A stretch of 41,103 nucleotides of DNA from MGNI01 sp964353875 (GCA_964353875.1 CAYGXU010000016.1:1-41103); one strand, 5' to 3'. Counted from the first letter of the stretch, positions 30,721-40,003 are shown. A program made the numbers and translations. Notes: generated by a model not told the origin, from the letters alone.

Positions 30721-32677
30721 GGCAGTTCTTCATGATAAGGTCTACGCCTCTTTCATGGGAGGAATGTGCGGTAGCGCACTTGACCATTTATCTGAATCCG
30801 GGTCGGCCAAGGTCGATAGTGGCATGCGCTATCAATGCTTGATCCTTCAGGCATGGCTGGCCCATGGATACCCGACGGATGCGAGCCAAGTAGCGGCTTA
30901 CTTGCTAAGGGAAAAGCCCGATGAGTGCCTTGATTTTAACCGCTATCTGCTGATGCTATGCGAGATATTATCCTTTGGACGATTATTTCCACAAGATAAA
31001 GTATGGGACGCTCCCTATGGCTGGTTTTATGCAGCCACACCCTGGGAGGTCAGGAGCGGGGGGATGGTTGCGGCGGCAGCGGTGTGCGAAGCGCTGCAAT
31101 CGGGATCGACTTTGGAGAGCATGATCCAGGCCTGCCTGCAGGCTTGCGATACGGTTGGAATCGAAGGGGGGCTGTTGCGGGAGCGGATCCAGGCTGTGGC
31201 GACGCTGGTGGAGAACATCGAATCGTCGCAGGATTTCGTTAGGGCTTTCCACGAGCGTTTTTTGGTAACATTGCCCGATTCATACTTGGAGGTCCTTCCG
31301 GCGGCGCTTGGGTGTGTGATGCTGGCAAAGGGGAATGTCGCTTTGGCGTTGGATGTAGCCATTGCGCTGGAAAGATGCACCAGCGCTATCGCGGGGCTGA
31401 CCGGGCAGATTGCGGGCGCGCTCACCGGATCGGGGAGTCTACCGCAAAGGTTGCTTCAGCAGGTGATCGCTGATAATCCCGAGTTGGAATTAGAAGAAAC
31501 GGCCGCTTCATTAGGCGCCTATGTTATAGAGCGTTATCGTCAGGTCATGGAGATTTCTGGTGTGGTACTCGAACTTGGAAAAACCGATGCCTCTGGAAAA
31601 CCAGAGGATGATCTTGGGAACAGCCGTCTCTATGACAAGATGCTGGGGACCCTCGTGGGCGGAGCATGTGGCGATGCCCTGGGTTGCCCGGTGGAATGGA
31701 TGCATTTCGAAGACATCCGTGACCAATGGGGTTGGGTGGATGGATTTGTTGATTATAAAAAGCAAGTGCGTCAGCCGCGCCTTTTCTACGAGAGTCTACT
31801 TTGGTTTGATCAGCAACCCGATTTACAGCTTTCCCCGGACAATCCTCTTGGCGCCTGGAGCGACCGGCCTGGTACATATAGTGACGATATGCGTTTTCGC
31901 CTGCTCCTATGCCATGGCATATTGGAGAAGGGCGGCGCCATCGACGGTTCAGAATTTGCTGAACTGCTATTGAATTATCGGACGCAGTCTCAGCAGGGCT
32001 TGTCGAAGGGATTGCCCTCGTGGCCAGGACCGGAAGCAGCATGGGCAGAAATGCTCACCTCAAAGGGGCTCCTGGAGGGCATGTGGAATCACATCCAACC
32101 AGTGGGAGCCTGCTGGGCTTGGGATGCGCCGCTAGGCATGCTCTATCCAGGAGACCAGCAAAGCGCAGCACAGCACGGTTACCTGATGGCAGTCTGTGTG
32201 GCATACGCTTTCCACCCAGATGCGACGATCGATTCTCTCATCGAGTGTGCCCTTTCGTATTGCTGGCTTTATGGACAGTATGAGGAGCAAATGCATGAAC
32301 GTATCTTGGGTGCGGTGGAGCTGGCGCAGCGGAGTCAATCACCATACGAGTTCTATCGAGATTTCTATGACCGCTACCTGGTGACACAGCCAAGCTGGTG
32401 GATATATGTTCTCGAACAAATCCCGGCTGCGCTCGCTCTCTTGCGGTTCGGGGAAGACGATCCCAAGCAAGCCATCCTGGCTGCCGTGAACTTCGGCCGT
32501 GATGCGGATACGATTGCTTGTCTTGAGGGAGAGTTGATAGGCACACTAAGAGGGGCTTCCGCCCTGCCTATGGAATGGGTGGACAAGGTTCTGACTGTCA
32601 ACCCGCAACCCTCGCTGTCCGAGATAGCCCTGCGCTTTGCCCGTTTGGTCTCCCAAAACGCGTACAGGTTTGCATAA
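30713..32677 (+). CDS. Duplicated ADP-ribosylglycohydrolase with one degenerate half
   Basis: 654 residues from ATG 30713. The C-terminal half (about 303-645) is a full ADP-ribosylglycohydrolase fold: GGACGDALGCPVEW, TYSDDMRFRLLL (about 387) and NFGRDADTIACLEGELIGTL (about 592), the dinuclear Mg2+ ligands. The N-terminal half (about 5-270) aligns along its length but has lost the ligands: MCGSALDHL for CGDALG, no SDD, and ALERCTSAIAGLTGQIAGAL for the DADT segment. So one half is catalytic and the other probably structural or a substrate lid. The family removes ADP-ribose from proteins or hydrolyses related N- and O-ribosides, so the operon may draw ribose from ADP-ribose-type compounds. Confidence 0.88.
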   Translation: MDKAVLHDKVYASFMGGMCGSALDHLSESGSAKVDSGMRYQCLILQAWLAHGYPTDASQVAAYLLREKPDECLDFNRYLLMLCEILSFGRLFPQDKVWDAPYGWFYAATPWEVRSGGMVAAAAVCEALQSGSTLESMIQACLQACDTVGIEGGLLRERIQAVATLVENIESSQDFVRAFHERFLVTLPDSYLEVLPAALGCVMLAKGNVALALDVAIALERCTSAIAGLTGQIAGALTGSGSLPQRLLQQVIADNPELELEETAASLGAYVIERYRQVMEISGVVLELGKTDASGKPEDDLGNSRLYDKMLGTLVGGACGDALGCPVEWMHFEDIRDQWGWVDGFVDYKKQVRQPRLFYESLLWFDQQPDLQLSPDNPLGAWSDRPGTYSDDMRFRLLLCHGILEKGGAIDGSEFAELLLNYRTQSQQGLSKGLPSWPGPEAAWAEMLTSKGLLEGMWNHIQPVGACWAWDAPLGMLYPGDQQSAAQHGYLMAVCVAYAFHPDATIDSLIECALSYCWLYGQYEEQMHERILGAVELAQRSQSPYEFYRDFYDRYLVTQPSWWIYVLEQIPAALALLRFGEDDPKQAILAAVNFGRDADTIACLEGELIGTLRGASALPMEWVDKVLTVNPQPSLSEIALRFARLVSQNAYRFA

Positions 32678-32757
32678 AACCAGAGGAAGCGTTTAGCCAG
32701 AAAACGGGCTTTCCTCTAGCGAGGATCAAAGAATGGGAGCAGAAGGAAGGTCAATTG

Positions 32758-34551
32758 ATGGAGTTGGTTGATCCGAAGCCTGCCATGCGGCGGAATGGCG
32801 AAGAGCGCATGCACTGTGTGGACGTTGCCATGGGGCGCAAACCAGCCGATCTGGTCATCACGGGTGGGGATCTGCTTTGCGTGCGCAGCGGCGAGATCTT
32901 GCCAGGGTGGGGAGTAGCCACAGCTGGACGACGGATCGCGGCAATTGGCGATGTGAGTTCTTGCATTGGACCGGACACAGACGTGATCGACGCAAGAGGT
33001 TTATTGCTGATCCCAGGTCTGTGTGATGGGCATGTGCACATTGAAAGTAGCTTCTTGTCGCCGGCGCGCTACGCTCAAGTGGTTTTGGCAACAGGCACCA
33101 CCTCGGTGATGGAAGACCCGCACGAGATCTGCAATGTAATTGGGTTAGACGGTGTCCGCTATTTCCTGGAAGAGAATGCGCGCCTGCCAATCAATATCTG
33201 GCCGCAAATCCCTTCGGCAGTGCCGCCCTCGGATCTGGAAACCTCCGCAGCAGATATCGGCGCCGACGAAGTGTGGGAGGCGTTGGCATGGTCCGGAGTA
33301 GTAGGCTTGGGCGAAGTCATGGCAATCGATCAGGTTTTGGGGAATGAGGCGCGCTTACGGGGGATGATAGACGCAGCACGGCAACGGCGTCAGAGCGTTG
33401 AAGGCCATGCTCTGCGGTTGCGAGGGCACGAGGCCGGCGCTTATGCTGCGGCAGGGGTCGCCTCGGATCATGAAGCACATCCACAGGACTTCCTCGACAA
33501 GTTGCGTCGTGGAATGGCGATCCAGATCCGCGTAGGGGGATGGTGGCAAAATAGTTTTCAAGAGATGGTAGCAGAAGCATTGAAAGGGGGATTGGACACA
33601 CATAGCCTGATGTTGGTCAGCGACGATCGCCACCCTTGCGATTTGCAGAAGCTCGGCTCGATGGATTACAACGTGCGCTGCGCCATAGAGTCGGGCGTTC
33701 CTGCGATCCAAGCAGTGCAAATGGCGACCATCAACGTCGCTTGCCATTTTGGTCAGACCCAAGAGTTTGGAGAGATCGCGCCCGGTCGCCTGGCTGATAT
33801 TCTGTTGATCTCGAATCTACATGAACTGCAGGTGGTGACGACGATCGCCAATGGACAAATCGTGTCGCGGAATGATAAGAAGATGGCCGGATATTCGGAT
33901 TTGGATATTCCTTCCTATGTGTGTGATACGGTCCGTCTGTCACACATGCTCACCAGGGAAGATTTCCTCGTGCGAGCGCCGTCGGGGACGACACGCGTGG
34001 AGATTATTCTTCCGAGTTATTCCCGTCCAACGGGAACGGTATTATTGCCAGTAGTGAATGGCATGATCGAACGTGATCATGGAGTCGATGTGACCAAAGT
34101 GGCGGTAGTTGAGCGCCATGGACGGGTAGGCAACATCGGCTTGGGCTTTGTGCGCGGTTTGGGTTTTCATCGTGGGGCTTTTGCCTCCACGGTGGCACAC
34201 GATGCCCACAACATGATCGTCATCGGAGGGAGCGAGGCAGAGATGGCTATCGCTGCTAATCGTGCGGCACAGATGGGCGGCGGCATTGTGGTAGTTGAAG
34301 GGGAACAGGTCCTTGCGGAACTTTCGCTCCCAGTCGCTGGTCTGATGAGCCCTGCCAGCCCTGAAGAAGTGATCGCCCGTCTGCAGCGGGTTGATGAGGC
34401 GATAAGGAAGTTGGGTGGTGCGGATTGGTTGGGCGAGAAGCCTGCCATGACCCTGACTTTCCTAGCCCTGACCGCGGCATTTGAGATCTTGGTCACCGAC
34501 CTTGGGTTGGTGGATACCCGAAAAGGCCGCAGCATATCGTTATGGGCATGA
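32758..34551 (+). CDS. ade: Adenine deaminase
   Basis: 597 residues from ATG 32758, seven bases after AAGGAAGG; the open frame extends upstream only into the previous gene. The amidohydrolase metal motif is GLCDGHVHIESSFLSPARYA (about 88-107), followed by ATGTTSVMEDPHEICNVIGL, VEGHALRL, LMLVSDDRHP and the C-terminal Ade domain (VVERHGRVGNIGLGFVRGLG, ASTVAHDAHNMIVIG). The length fits the 570-600 of bacterial Ade. It converts adenine to hypoxanthine and ammonia. Its presence tells that adenine-containing nucleosides are among the substrates of the cluster. Confidence 0.95.
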   Translation: MELVDPKPAMRRNGEERMHCVDVAMGRKPADLVITGGDLLCVRSGEILPGWGVATAGRRIAAIGDVSSCIGPDTDVIDARGLLLIPGLCDGHVHIESSFLSPARYAQVVLATGTTSVMEDPHEICNVIGLDGVRYFLEENARLPINIWPQIPSAVPPSDLETSAADIGADEVWEALAWSGVVGLGEVMAIDQVLGNEARLRGMIDAARQRRQSVEGHALRLRGHEAGAYAAAGVASDHEAHPQDFLDKLRRGMAIQIRVGGWWQNSFQEMVAEALKGGLDTHSLMLVSDDRHPCDLQKLGSMDYNVRCAIESGVPAIQAVQMATINVACHFGQTQEFGEIAPGRLADILLISNLHELQVVTTIANGQIVSRNDKKMAGYSDLDIPSYVCDTVRLSHMLTREDFLVRAPSGTTRVEIILPSYSRPTGTVLLPVVNGMIERDHGVDVTKVAVVERHGRVGNIGLGFVRGLGFHRGAFASTVAHDAHNMIVIGGSEAEMAIAANRAAQMGGGIVVVEGEQVLAELSLPVAGLMSPASPEEVIARLQRVDEAIRKLGGADWLGEKPAMTLTFLALTAAFEILVTDLGLVDTRKGRSISLWA

Positions 34552-34633
34552 AGATCCGATTGGCTTTAAAGAAACAAACCATTTTCTTGAGTAACGAAAC
34601 GCTTAGAAGTAATCCAATTCGGAGGTAGTCCGT

Positions 34634-35608
34634 ATGAAAGGTAAGATGAAAGCATGGCGTCTTTATGCTCCCCAGGATTTGCGCCTGGAAATCATCGATA
34701 TCCCACGGCCGGGTCCAGATGAAGCGTTATTGAAGGTTGAAGTGGTCACAACCTGTGGCACGGACCTGAAGCTCTACAAGCGGGGACACCCTAAGGTCTC
34801 CTTCCCGACGTCCTTCGGTCACGAGGTTGTTGGGACGGTGATCGAAAAAGGGCCAGCATTGGCAAATGTTAAAGTGGGGGACCGAGTAGCCACAGTAGCC
34901 ATGGGCGCCTATGCTGAATATGTCCTGGTGAAGCCGCCAGTCTCCCTGAGTGAGATGCCATTATTGCCTGGGGACGTGCCGGCTGAAGCGGCTGCGCTTA
35001 GTGAACCGTTTGCCTGCGCTTATCATGGGATCGTGGAATCGAATGTCCGTTTGGGTGATCAGGTGGCTGTTCTGGGCTGCGGTCCAATCGGTTTGATGTT
35101 TGTACGTCTGGCGAAAATGAGCGGGGCAACTGTGATTGCCACGGATACGGTTGAAGGGCGTCTGGGGGCAGCTCGAAAAATCGAAGCCGATGTTACGGTG
35201 AACATCGGACTGGTGGAGGATCCCATTAAGACTGTGCGATCACTGACTGAAGATGGCGCCGGGGCGGATATTGTCATTGAAGCGGTTGGGTTGCCGGCTG
35301 CTTGGGAACAGGCCTTGTATATGATCCGCCGCGGAGGATTGGTGACCTTCTTTGGCGGTTGTGAAAAAGGCACTAGCGTGACCTTCGACACCGAGTTCAT
35401 CCACTACCAGGAAGCGCGTATGCAGGGCGTATTTCACTACCATCATCCGGATCACTTCTTGGAGGCTTTTAACTTGATCAGGCAAGGCGCATTGAATCCA
35501 GAGGTGTTCGTCACCGAGCATGCGCCTTTGGAGGAATTGGATCAGGTCCTGCAAAGACTGCTTGAAGGATATGAAGGTATCAAGATCGCCATTCACCCTG
35601 ATGCCTGA
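34634..35608 (+). CDS. MDR alcohol/polyol dehydrogenase 2, lacking the structural-zinc loop
   Basis: 324 residues, ATG 34634 eight bases after GGAGGT. Catalytic zinc region TTCGTDLKLYKRGHP and FGHEVVG, NAD fold VAVLGCGPIGLMFVRLAKM, and GAGADIVIEAVG are clear. The four-cysteine structural-zinc loop found in the first dehydrogenase is missing: after VGDRVATVAMGAYAEYVLV the chain goes straight on. It is about 24 residues shorter. It therefore differs in oligomer or specificity from the gene at 27251. The 82-base gap before it contains no clear promoter. Confidence 0.9.
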   Translation: MKGKMKAWRLYAPQDLRLEIIDIPRPGPDEALLKVEVVTTCGTDLKLYKRGHPKVSFPTSFGHEVVGTVIEKGPALANVKVGDRVATVAMGAYAEYVLVKPPVSLSEMPLLPGDVPAEAAALSEPFACAYHGIVESNVRLGDQVAVLGCGPIGLMFVRLAKMSGATVIATDTVEGRLGAARKIEADVTVNIGLVEDPIKTVRSLTEDGAGADIVIEAVGLPAAWEQALYMIRRGGLVTFFGGCEKGTSVTFDTEFIHYQEARMQGVFHYHHPDHFLEAFNLIRQGALNPEVFVTEHAPLEELDQVLQRLLEGYEGIKIAIHPDA

Positions 35609-35647
35609 AAGAAACTTGGGTTGCGGAGACATGGCTGGAAGAAAATC

Positions 35648-36481
35648 ATGAACGCCGAAGAGAAACTTTTCTTGGATCTGCACCAAAAGCGATGTCAGGA
35701 AACCTTGAAGGCGATGCAGACATGGATTTTTGGCGAACGAGGCTTAGCGCAGGAGGTAGGTCCTAATTTAATTCTGGTCCACGCCAGTGTCGGCAATCCC
35801 GAAAAGCATCTGCTGCCTCATATGGAAAATGTGCGCACGTATGGGCGGTTTCCCGCGCCAGGCGGAGGTTGTGCGCGCGGTTTTTATCGCGGGGTTGAGG
35901 TTTGGCTTCTGCACCAATTCATGGGGTGCACCGCCACGCAATTGTGGATGGGTTGTTTGCAGGGCACAGGCGTGCATCACTTGATCGGTTTAGGGGAGAT
36001 GACGGCTTACCCGGATGATGTGTCCGTGGGGGACATCGTGCTGCCGGTCAGCGCCATTCGTGGCGATCTGATTGGTGAGTTTCATGCTCCTCCGAATATA
36101 CCGGCAATGGGTGACCCCGGTCTGCTGCGAAGGGTGAAGGAGAAACTGACCTCCTGCGGATGGCCAGTACACCAAGGGACGGTTTATAGCGGTATGCCGG
36201 GAGGGGTAGGGGTGAACAACCCGATCCTGAGGGAAAAAATTTGGGTCCACATACAGGCCGGTATCTTAGGAAATGCGATCGAGACCTCCGTCATGTATCT
36301 AGAGTCGATGCTACTGGGCATCAGGGCAGCGGATTTGTGGGTCGTATCGGATGATATTGTACATGGCGTGTTCGAAGATACTCCCTCGGGTCGCGAGCGG
36401 TGGGAGCACGGCTGGGGGTTGATCTCTCACGCTGCGCTGGATACTCTGGCAGACATCGCCGCAGAGGAGGGCGAAAAGTGA
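35648..36481 (+). CDS. Divergent nucleoside-phosphorylase-family protein A
   Basis: 277 residues from ATG 35648. It resembles PNP/UDP phosphorylases in ARGFYRGVEVWLLH, DVSVGDIVLPVSAIRGD, GILGNAIETSVMYLESMLLG (in place of VEMEMAAL) and ADLWVVSDDIVHG (late Asp). The glycine-rich phosphate loop is altered and the Met before the Glu is lost. It is a clear paralogue of the following gene, which it overlaps by four bases (GTGA), so the two may form a hetero-oligomer. Activity on an unusual nucleoside or ribosyl compound is possible. Confidence 0.75.
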   Translation: MNAEEKLFLDLHQKRCQETLKAMQTWIFGERGLAQEVGPNLILVHASVGNPEKHLLPHMENVRTYGRFPAPGGGCARGFYRGVEVWLLHQFMGCTATQLWMGCLQGTGVHHLIGLGEMTAYPDDVSVGDIVLPVSAIRGDLIGEFHAPPNIPAMGDPGLLRRVKEKLTSCGWPVHQGTVYSGMPGGVGVNNPILREKIWVHIQAGILGNAIETSVMYLESMLLGIRAADLWVVSDDIVHGVFEDTPSGRERWEHGWGLISHAALDTLADIAAEEGEK

Positions 36482-37308
36482 GCATTAAGGAGAACCGTGA
36501 GGAGTACGAGCGCGCCTACACCAGACGCTCGAATCGCTCCTTGTATTTTGAAGCGAGGGAATTTGAATCCATATGTGATTGGAGCGAGAATGTATTGATC
36601 GTTGCCTGCAGCACTGAACATGGCAACAATATCGCAGGATATTTGGATGAGGTGATCTACCATGCAAGCTTTCTGCCGGCGGAAGAAGGCGGGGATCCCA
36701 ACGAATGTCTGGCGGGGTTTTACCGAGGTGAGAAGGTGAGCGTGGTTCATACTGGCATCACCGCGGGCGCTTATGGCGCCTCGTATATGGATCTGGCCAT
36801 GACACGCCTTAGCCGGAGTCGGGCGAGGAAAATTATTATCATCGGAGAGTGTTCCTCCTTACAGGAGGATGTGGCGATGGGCGATATGGTTGTCGCCACA
36901 AGCGCCATTCGTGATGACGACAGCCATCACTCCTACGCTGCATCTGATCTGCCGGCAGGAGGGGACATCGAGATATGCGCTGCCCTGGAGAACATAAGCT
37001 GCAAGCAAGGTTATTCAACCCACAGTGGGTTATGTTGGAGTTGCGGGGCGGGTCTGGGTATCTATGATCCTCATCTGGCACAAAAGGCATTGGTTCTAAA
37101 TCGAATGGGAGTGCTGGCGAATGCGCTCGAAGCGGCCAGCGCCTATTTGCTCGGCCCTATCTACAACCTAAGGGTAGGCTCAGTTTGGGTCGTTGCGGAC
37201 AGCATTTACATGCCGATCGAATGGGGTTGCCCTTGCCCTCGCCTCGAATGGGGGGAGGGCTGGCAACAATTGGTTGGAGTGGGTCTGGAAATAATAATTG
37301 GATTATAG
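36478..37308 (+). CDS. Divergent nucleoside-phosphorylase-family protein B
   Basis: 276 residues from GTG 36478, preceded by GAGGAGGG. It shares a frame of motifs with protein A: LAGFYRGEKVSVVHTGITAG, DVAMGDMVVATSAIRDDD, GVLANALEAASAYLLG and VGSVWVVADSIY. It retains more of the canonical fold (IIIIGECSSLQEDVAMGD, similar to the GxxGS...GD pattern of the family) than A does. It is the last gene of the cluster. Together with A and the canonical gene at 22469, the operon has three members of the family. Confidence 0.75.
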   Translation: MSIKENREEYERAYTRRSNRSLYFEAREFESICDWSENVLIVACSTEHGNNIAGYLDEVIYHASFLPAEEGGDPNECLAGFYRGEKVSVVHTGITAGAYGASYMDLAMTRLSRSRARKIIIIGECSSLQEDVAMGDMVVATSAIRDDDSHHSYAASDLPAGGDIEICAALENISCKQGYSTHSGLCWSCGAGLGIYDPHLAQKALVLNRMGVLANALEAASAYLLGPIYNLRVGSVWVVADSIYMPIEWGCPCPRLEWGEGWQQLVGVGLEIIIGL

Positions 37309-37800
37309 CGCGGAGGATTCCTGCTTTCCTGACAAGGATTTTCAGCAGAGTTGCCTGTTTGAGCCGTATCCAGGATGTCCAAGCTTGCTTCAGCCTCCCA
37401 TGATTGGCGAAGGTATTGATCTTTATAGGCTTATTTCCAATTTAGCTGATAATTGCACTGCAATAACCATATTTTTAATTGTGCCATTGGGAGAGAACCT
37501 CAATTACTGCATAGAAATAGCGATAATTTTGGGATGGCCTCAATAAAAAACCTAAACAATGAGCCCTTTTCACCCACATTTTGACCAGAAATACCTTTTT
37601 GCAGTGCAATCACTGATTGTTACCCAAATTACTTTGGTAGTTTTAAGAATATCCGCCCACGCATTGTCATCCACTGGGATACCCTCGTTTTCTCTGCGCC
37701 GAGCTGTGCGGTGTTCTGGTTCACCGGGATCCGTGAATTGAATGTGATCCCCCTACTGAAGAACAACCTGTCGCAATGACGGCGAATAGCTTTTAGCCTG

Positions 37801-37819
37801 TCCTGAGCGCAGCGAAGGA
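37801..37819. repeat. Dispersed short repeat motif
   Basis: TCCTGAGCGCAGCGAAGGA is a motif I remember from intergenic repeats spread through many environmental genomes, including Chloroflexota. Only one copy is in this window, so repetition cannot be shown here. Confidence 0.45.
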
Positions 37820-38449
37820 TTTCCGGGTTGACCGGCGTAGGCAAGTGGCGGGTCAAGCCCAAATTAGTTGTTAAATGCCTAGAGAGAGATGCTAAGGAGC
37901 TTCTGGTTTCCCAGGAATAAGACTTGACAAGTGCAGCGTTTTCATAGATGTTAGCCCGCCTTCGGAATTGAAGCCGATCCTTACGCTTGTAGAGGAGGTG
38001 CTGCTTTCTTTCCGTGAATCGGGCGGAGGGAGCCCGACCTTGCGATGGTTGGTCGACCGAGCATCGCGTGGTCTCAATCCTTGGAAAGGTGTCAGGAGTC
38101 ACGACCTGGTCACTTGAGCAGTCCTCCTCTGGCTCCATTGTCCCACCTGAAAGATGTAGAACGATCAGGATTCCAGCCAGATTCGTGCAGAATCCCCTTA
38201 TGGCCATCCACCTAGGGCAGGGCTAACAGTTTGCGTTAGCGGCGGCTGGGCGAGCGTGGGCTCTATTTGAGAGCAGGATTCTTTCGAGGTGCAGAAAATG
38301 CTTGTAAATCGCGTAGACTCTCAGCCGTCCGCTGCACCCTGTCAGGATGGCGAGGCCATCATTTTTCACGGCAGAAACAGGAGTGCAGTTGTTACTCAAA
38401 ATATACTCATAATTGACGGGATGCGGTTCGAGCATGGATAGAGTTTTTC

Positions 38450-38515
38450 GGGGTTGCAACCCCTAGGTCGGCGCAGCGCGCCTGCTTGCATACGGGAATT
38501 CGACCCGCGCTGCCG
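38450..38515. repeat. Palindrome and adjoining imperfect stem downstream of the propeller lipoprotein gene
   Basis: GGGGTTGCAACCCC (38450-38463) is a perfect palindrome. Next to it CGGCGCAGCGCG (38469-38480) pairs with CGCGCTGCCG (38506-38515), leaving one or two bulged bases and a 25-base loop. It sits about 30 bases past the stop of the minus-strand gene. Possible roles: terminator-like RNA fold or a degenerate attC-like recombination site. Confidence 0.45.
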
Positions 38516-38545
38516 TCGCAAGCCAGCTGACAGGGAGAGTCATTT

Positions 38546-39841
38546 CTATCGGACAGTTGCATTACTGGAATAAAAAATCTCTCCGTGTGATCCCCGCCAT
38601 ACTATATGGAGAGAACCCTGTCTATCCAGAGCGATAGCAGGGGAGTTGTCCGACCTTACCCCTAGAGGGATTTTCTGGGCTTCGGACCACGTTCCGCCGG
38701 ATGAACAGCTGGCGTAATAAAATTGATCGGATTGATCCCCGACACGGATATTCCAAAAAATATCAACTGTACCTGCGGCGTCCGCGACGATCGCTTGAAC
38801 TATGATCTCCTGGAAGGTTGGATAATATGGTATGCTAAAGAGGAAAATGGGATCAGACCAGTTTCCATCCGGTGTTTTGTTTGTATAATGGATTCCAGAA
38901 TAATCATCTACAAAGTCCATCCAAATGACATGTAGCACATCATTTCCATCCATAGCCATGGCAGGAAAAGGGTTGTATGTCCCGGAAAGCTTCAGAGGTG
39001 TTGACCATATCCCGCTGCCATGAGCTTGAGTGCTGTATAAGATTTCGTAGGAGTCTGCTTCTATATCATCATGTGACCAGATAACGTGAACGTTCAAAGC
39101 GCCATCTACGGCAATGTGGGCGTCATAGGCAACCAGCACCCCTTGGGAGAGGTTGACGGGCTGAGACCAGGATCCGCCGGGCGGCTTGCTGGCGTAATAG
39201 ACATCGAAGTAATTCTCCCAAACGATGTGCACCGTGCCGTCGCCACCCACTGCCAGGTCTTGTTCCAATGATCTGCCATAGTCGTTGGTTGCCGGTACCG
39301 GTACCGTCCAGCTTCCTCCTCTGGGCTTTTGGCTGTACATAACATCATCAATTCCCCAGACCATATGTGCAGTGCTGTTTGTATCAATGGCCAGCACCGG
39401 CTTGTCTAAATAGACTCCGGACAGGTTTGCTGGGGCTGACCAGACACCCCCATCCGGTCGGGTTGTCCAGGAAATTTGACTATCAGAATTTGATGGATTT
39501 TCTTCCCAAACAACGATGAGTGTGCCCTCGGCATCTACCGCAATGTCAGGGGACCTTGCCGACCCACGACCTTTGTATAGGTCTATGGGAGTAGACCACT
39601 GGCTGGGTTGTGCTGTTGTGGTTTCGGGTAGTGTAGGCGAGGGTGTCTTGGTATTTTTTGGTATTTCTGGCGTAAATTCAGTTGCAGTGGGGGTCTGATT
39701 CACGGTCGCTTCGCTTGTCTTAGTTGTTGTCGATGATGCATCTTCTGAAGGGTTTAATCCCGGGGTAAGCGAGCAGAACATTGACACAATTGAAAGAATC
39801 GCGAGAACCAGTATCGGCATGAAGAGCTTCTTGGTTTTCAT
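38546..39841 (-). CDS. Lipoprotein with a sialidase-like beta-propeller
   Basis: 431 residues from ATG 39841, six bases after GAGG. The signal peptide is MKTKKLFMPILVLAILSIVS, ending in a lipobox-like SMFC; a Ser/Thr/Pro linker runs to about residue 80. Then come about six to seven repeats of roughly 50 residues, each with a DxxGTxHVVW strand, a short IxYxxK strand and GGxWSxP. Examples are DAEGTLIVVWEE, GDGTVHIVWENY, GALNVHVIWSHD, GNDVLHVIWMDF and RQGSLHIVWRG. This is the exo-alpha-sialidase/BNR-like propeller layout, though catalytic residues cannot be assigned. Probably a surface protein of unknown ligand. Confidence 0.82.
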   Translation of the reverse strand: MKTKKLFMPILVLAILSIVSMFCSLTPGLNPSEDASSTTTKTSEATVNQTPTATEFTPEIPKNTKTPSPTLPETTTAQPSQWSTPIDLYKGRGSARSPDIAVDAEGTLIVVWEENPSNSDSQISWTTRPDGGVWSAPANLSGVYLDKPVLAIDTNSTAHMVWGIDDVMYSQKPRGGSWTVPVPATNDYGRSLEQDLAVGGDGTVHIVWENYFDVYYASKPPGGSWSQPVNLSQGVLVAYDAHIAVDGALNVHVIWSHDDIEADSYEILYSTQAHGSGIWSTPLKLSGTYNPFPAMAMDGNDVLHVIWMDFVDDYSGIHYTNKTPDGNWSDPIFLFSIPYYPTFQEIIVQAIVADAAGTVDIFWNIRVGDQSDQFYYASCSSGGTWSEAQKIPLGVRSDNSPAIALDRQGSLHIVWRGSHGEIFYSSNATVR

Positions 39842-39855
39842 GTAAAACCTCATGT

Positions 39856-39903
39856 GCCTAACATGCACCCAACGCTCCGGCTATGCTGCGGCGGCGAACT
39901 CTG
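39856..39903 (-). repeat. attC-like end with two GTTRRRY cores, cut by the assembly gap
   Basis: Read on the minus strand, a GC-rich stretch ends GAGCGTTGGGT, then GCAT, then GTTAGGC (39873-39867 and 39862-39856). Both heptamers fit the integron core site GTTRRRY. The next gene starts 14 bases after the second. The other side of the element is hidden by the N run. No integrase is in the window. Confidence 0.35.
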
Positions 39904-40003
39904 NNNNNNNNNNNNNNNNNNNNNNNNNNNNNNNNNNNNNNNNNNNNNNNNNNNNNNNNNNNNNNNNNNNNNNNNNNNNNNNNNNNNNNNNNNNNNNNNN
40001 NNN
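39904..40003. other. Scaffold gap (100 N)
   Basis: Exactly 100 unknown bases, the customary placeholder for a join of unknown length. It falls in a GC-rich foldback-prone repeat, the kind of sequence where assembly breaks. The relation of the two sides is therefore less certain. Confidence 0.98.

Larger units (their letters stand above)
37309..38545. other. 1.2-kb gene-poor region with dispersed and foldback repeats
   Basis: No protein gene is supported; the longest minus-strand frame (to 38207) has no family likeness. No clear terminator for the large operon is seen. Recognisable items are the dispersed-repeat-like motif at 37801-37819, a long imperfect inverted repeat between about 38232-38256 (GTTAGCGGCGGCTGGG) and 38320-38338 (CTCAGCCGTCCGCTGCAC), a 14-base palindrome at 38450-38463, and a stem at 38469-38515. 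The base composition changes along it, suggesting insertion and decay. Confidence 0.6.

Noticed and set aside
37629..38207. 192-residue minus-strand frame in the gene-poor region
   Set aside because: No domain, skewed composition, crosses the dispersed repeat at 37801-37819 and has no convincing start.
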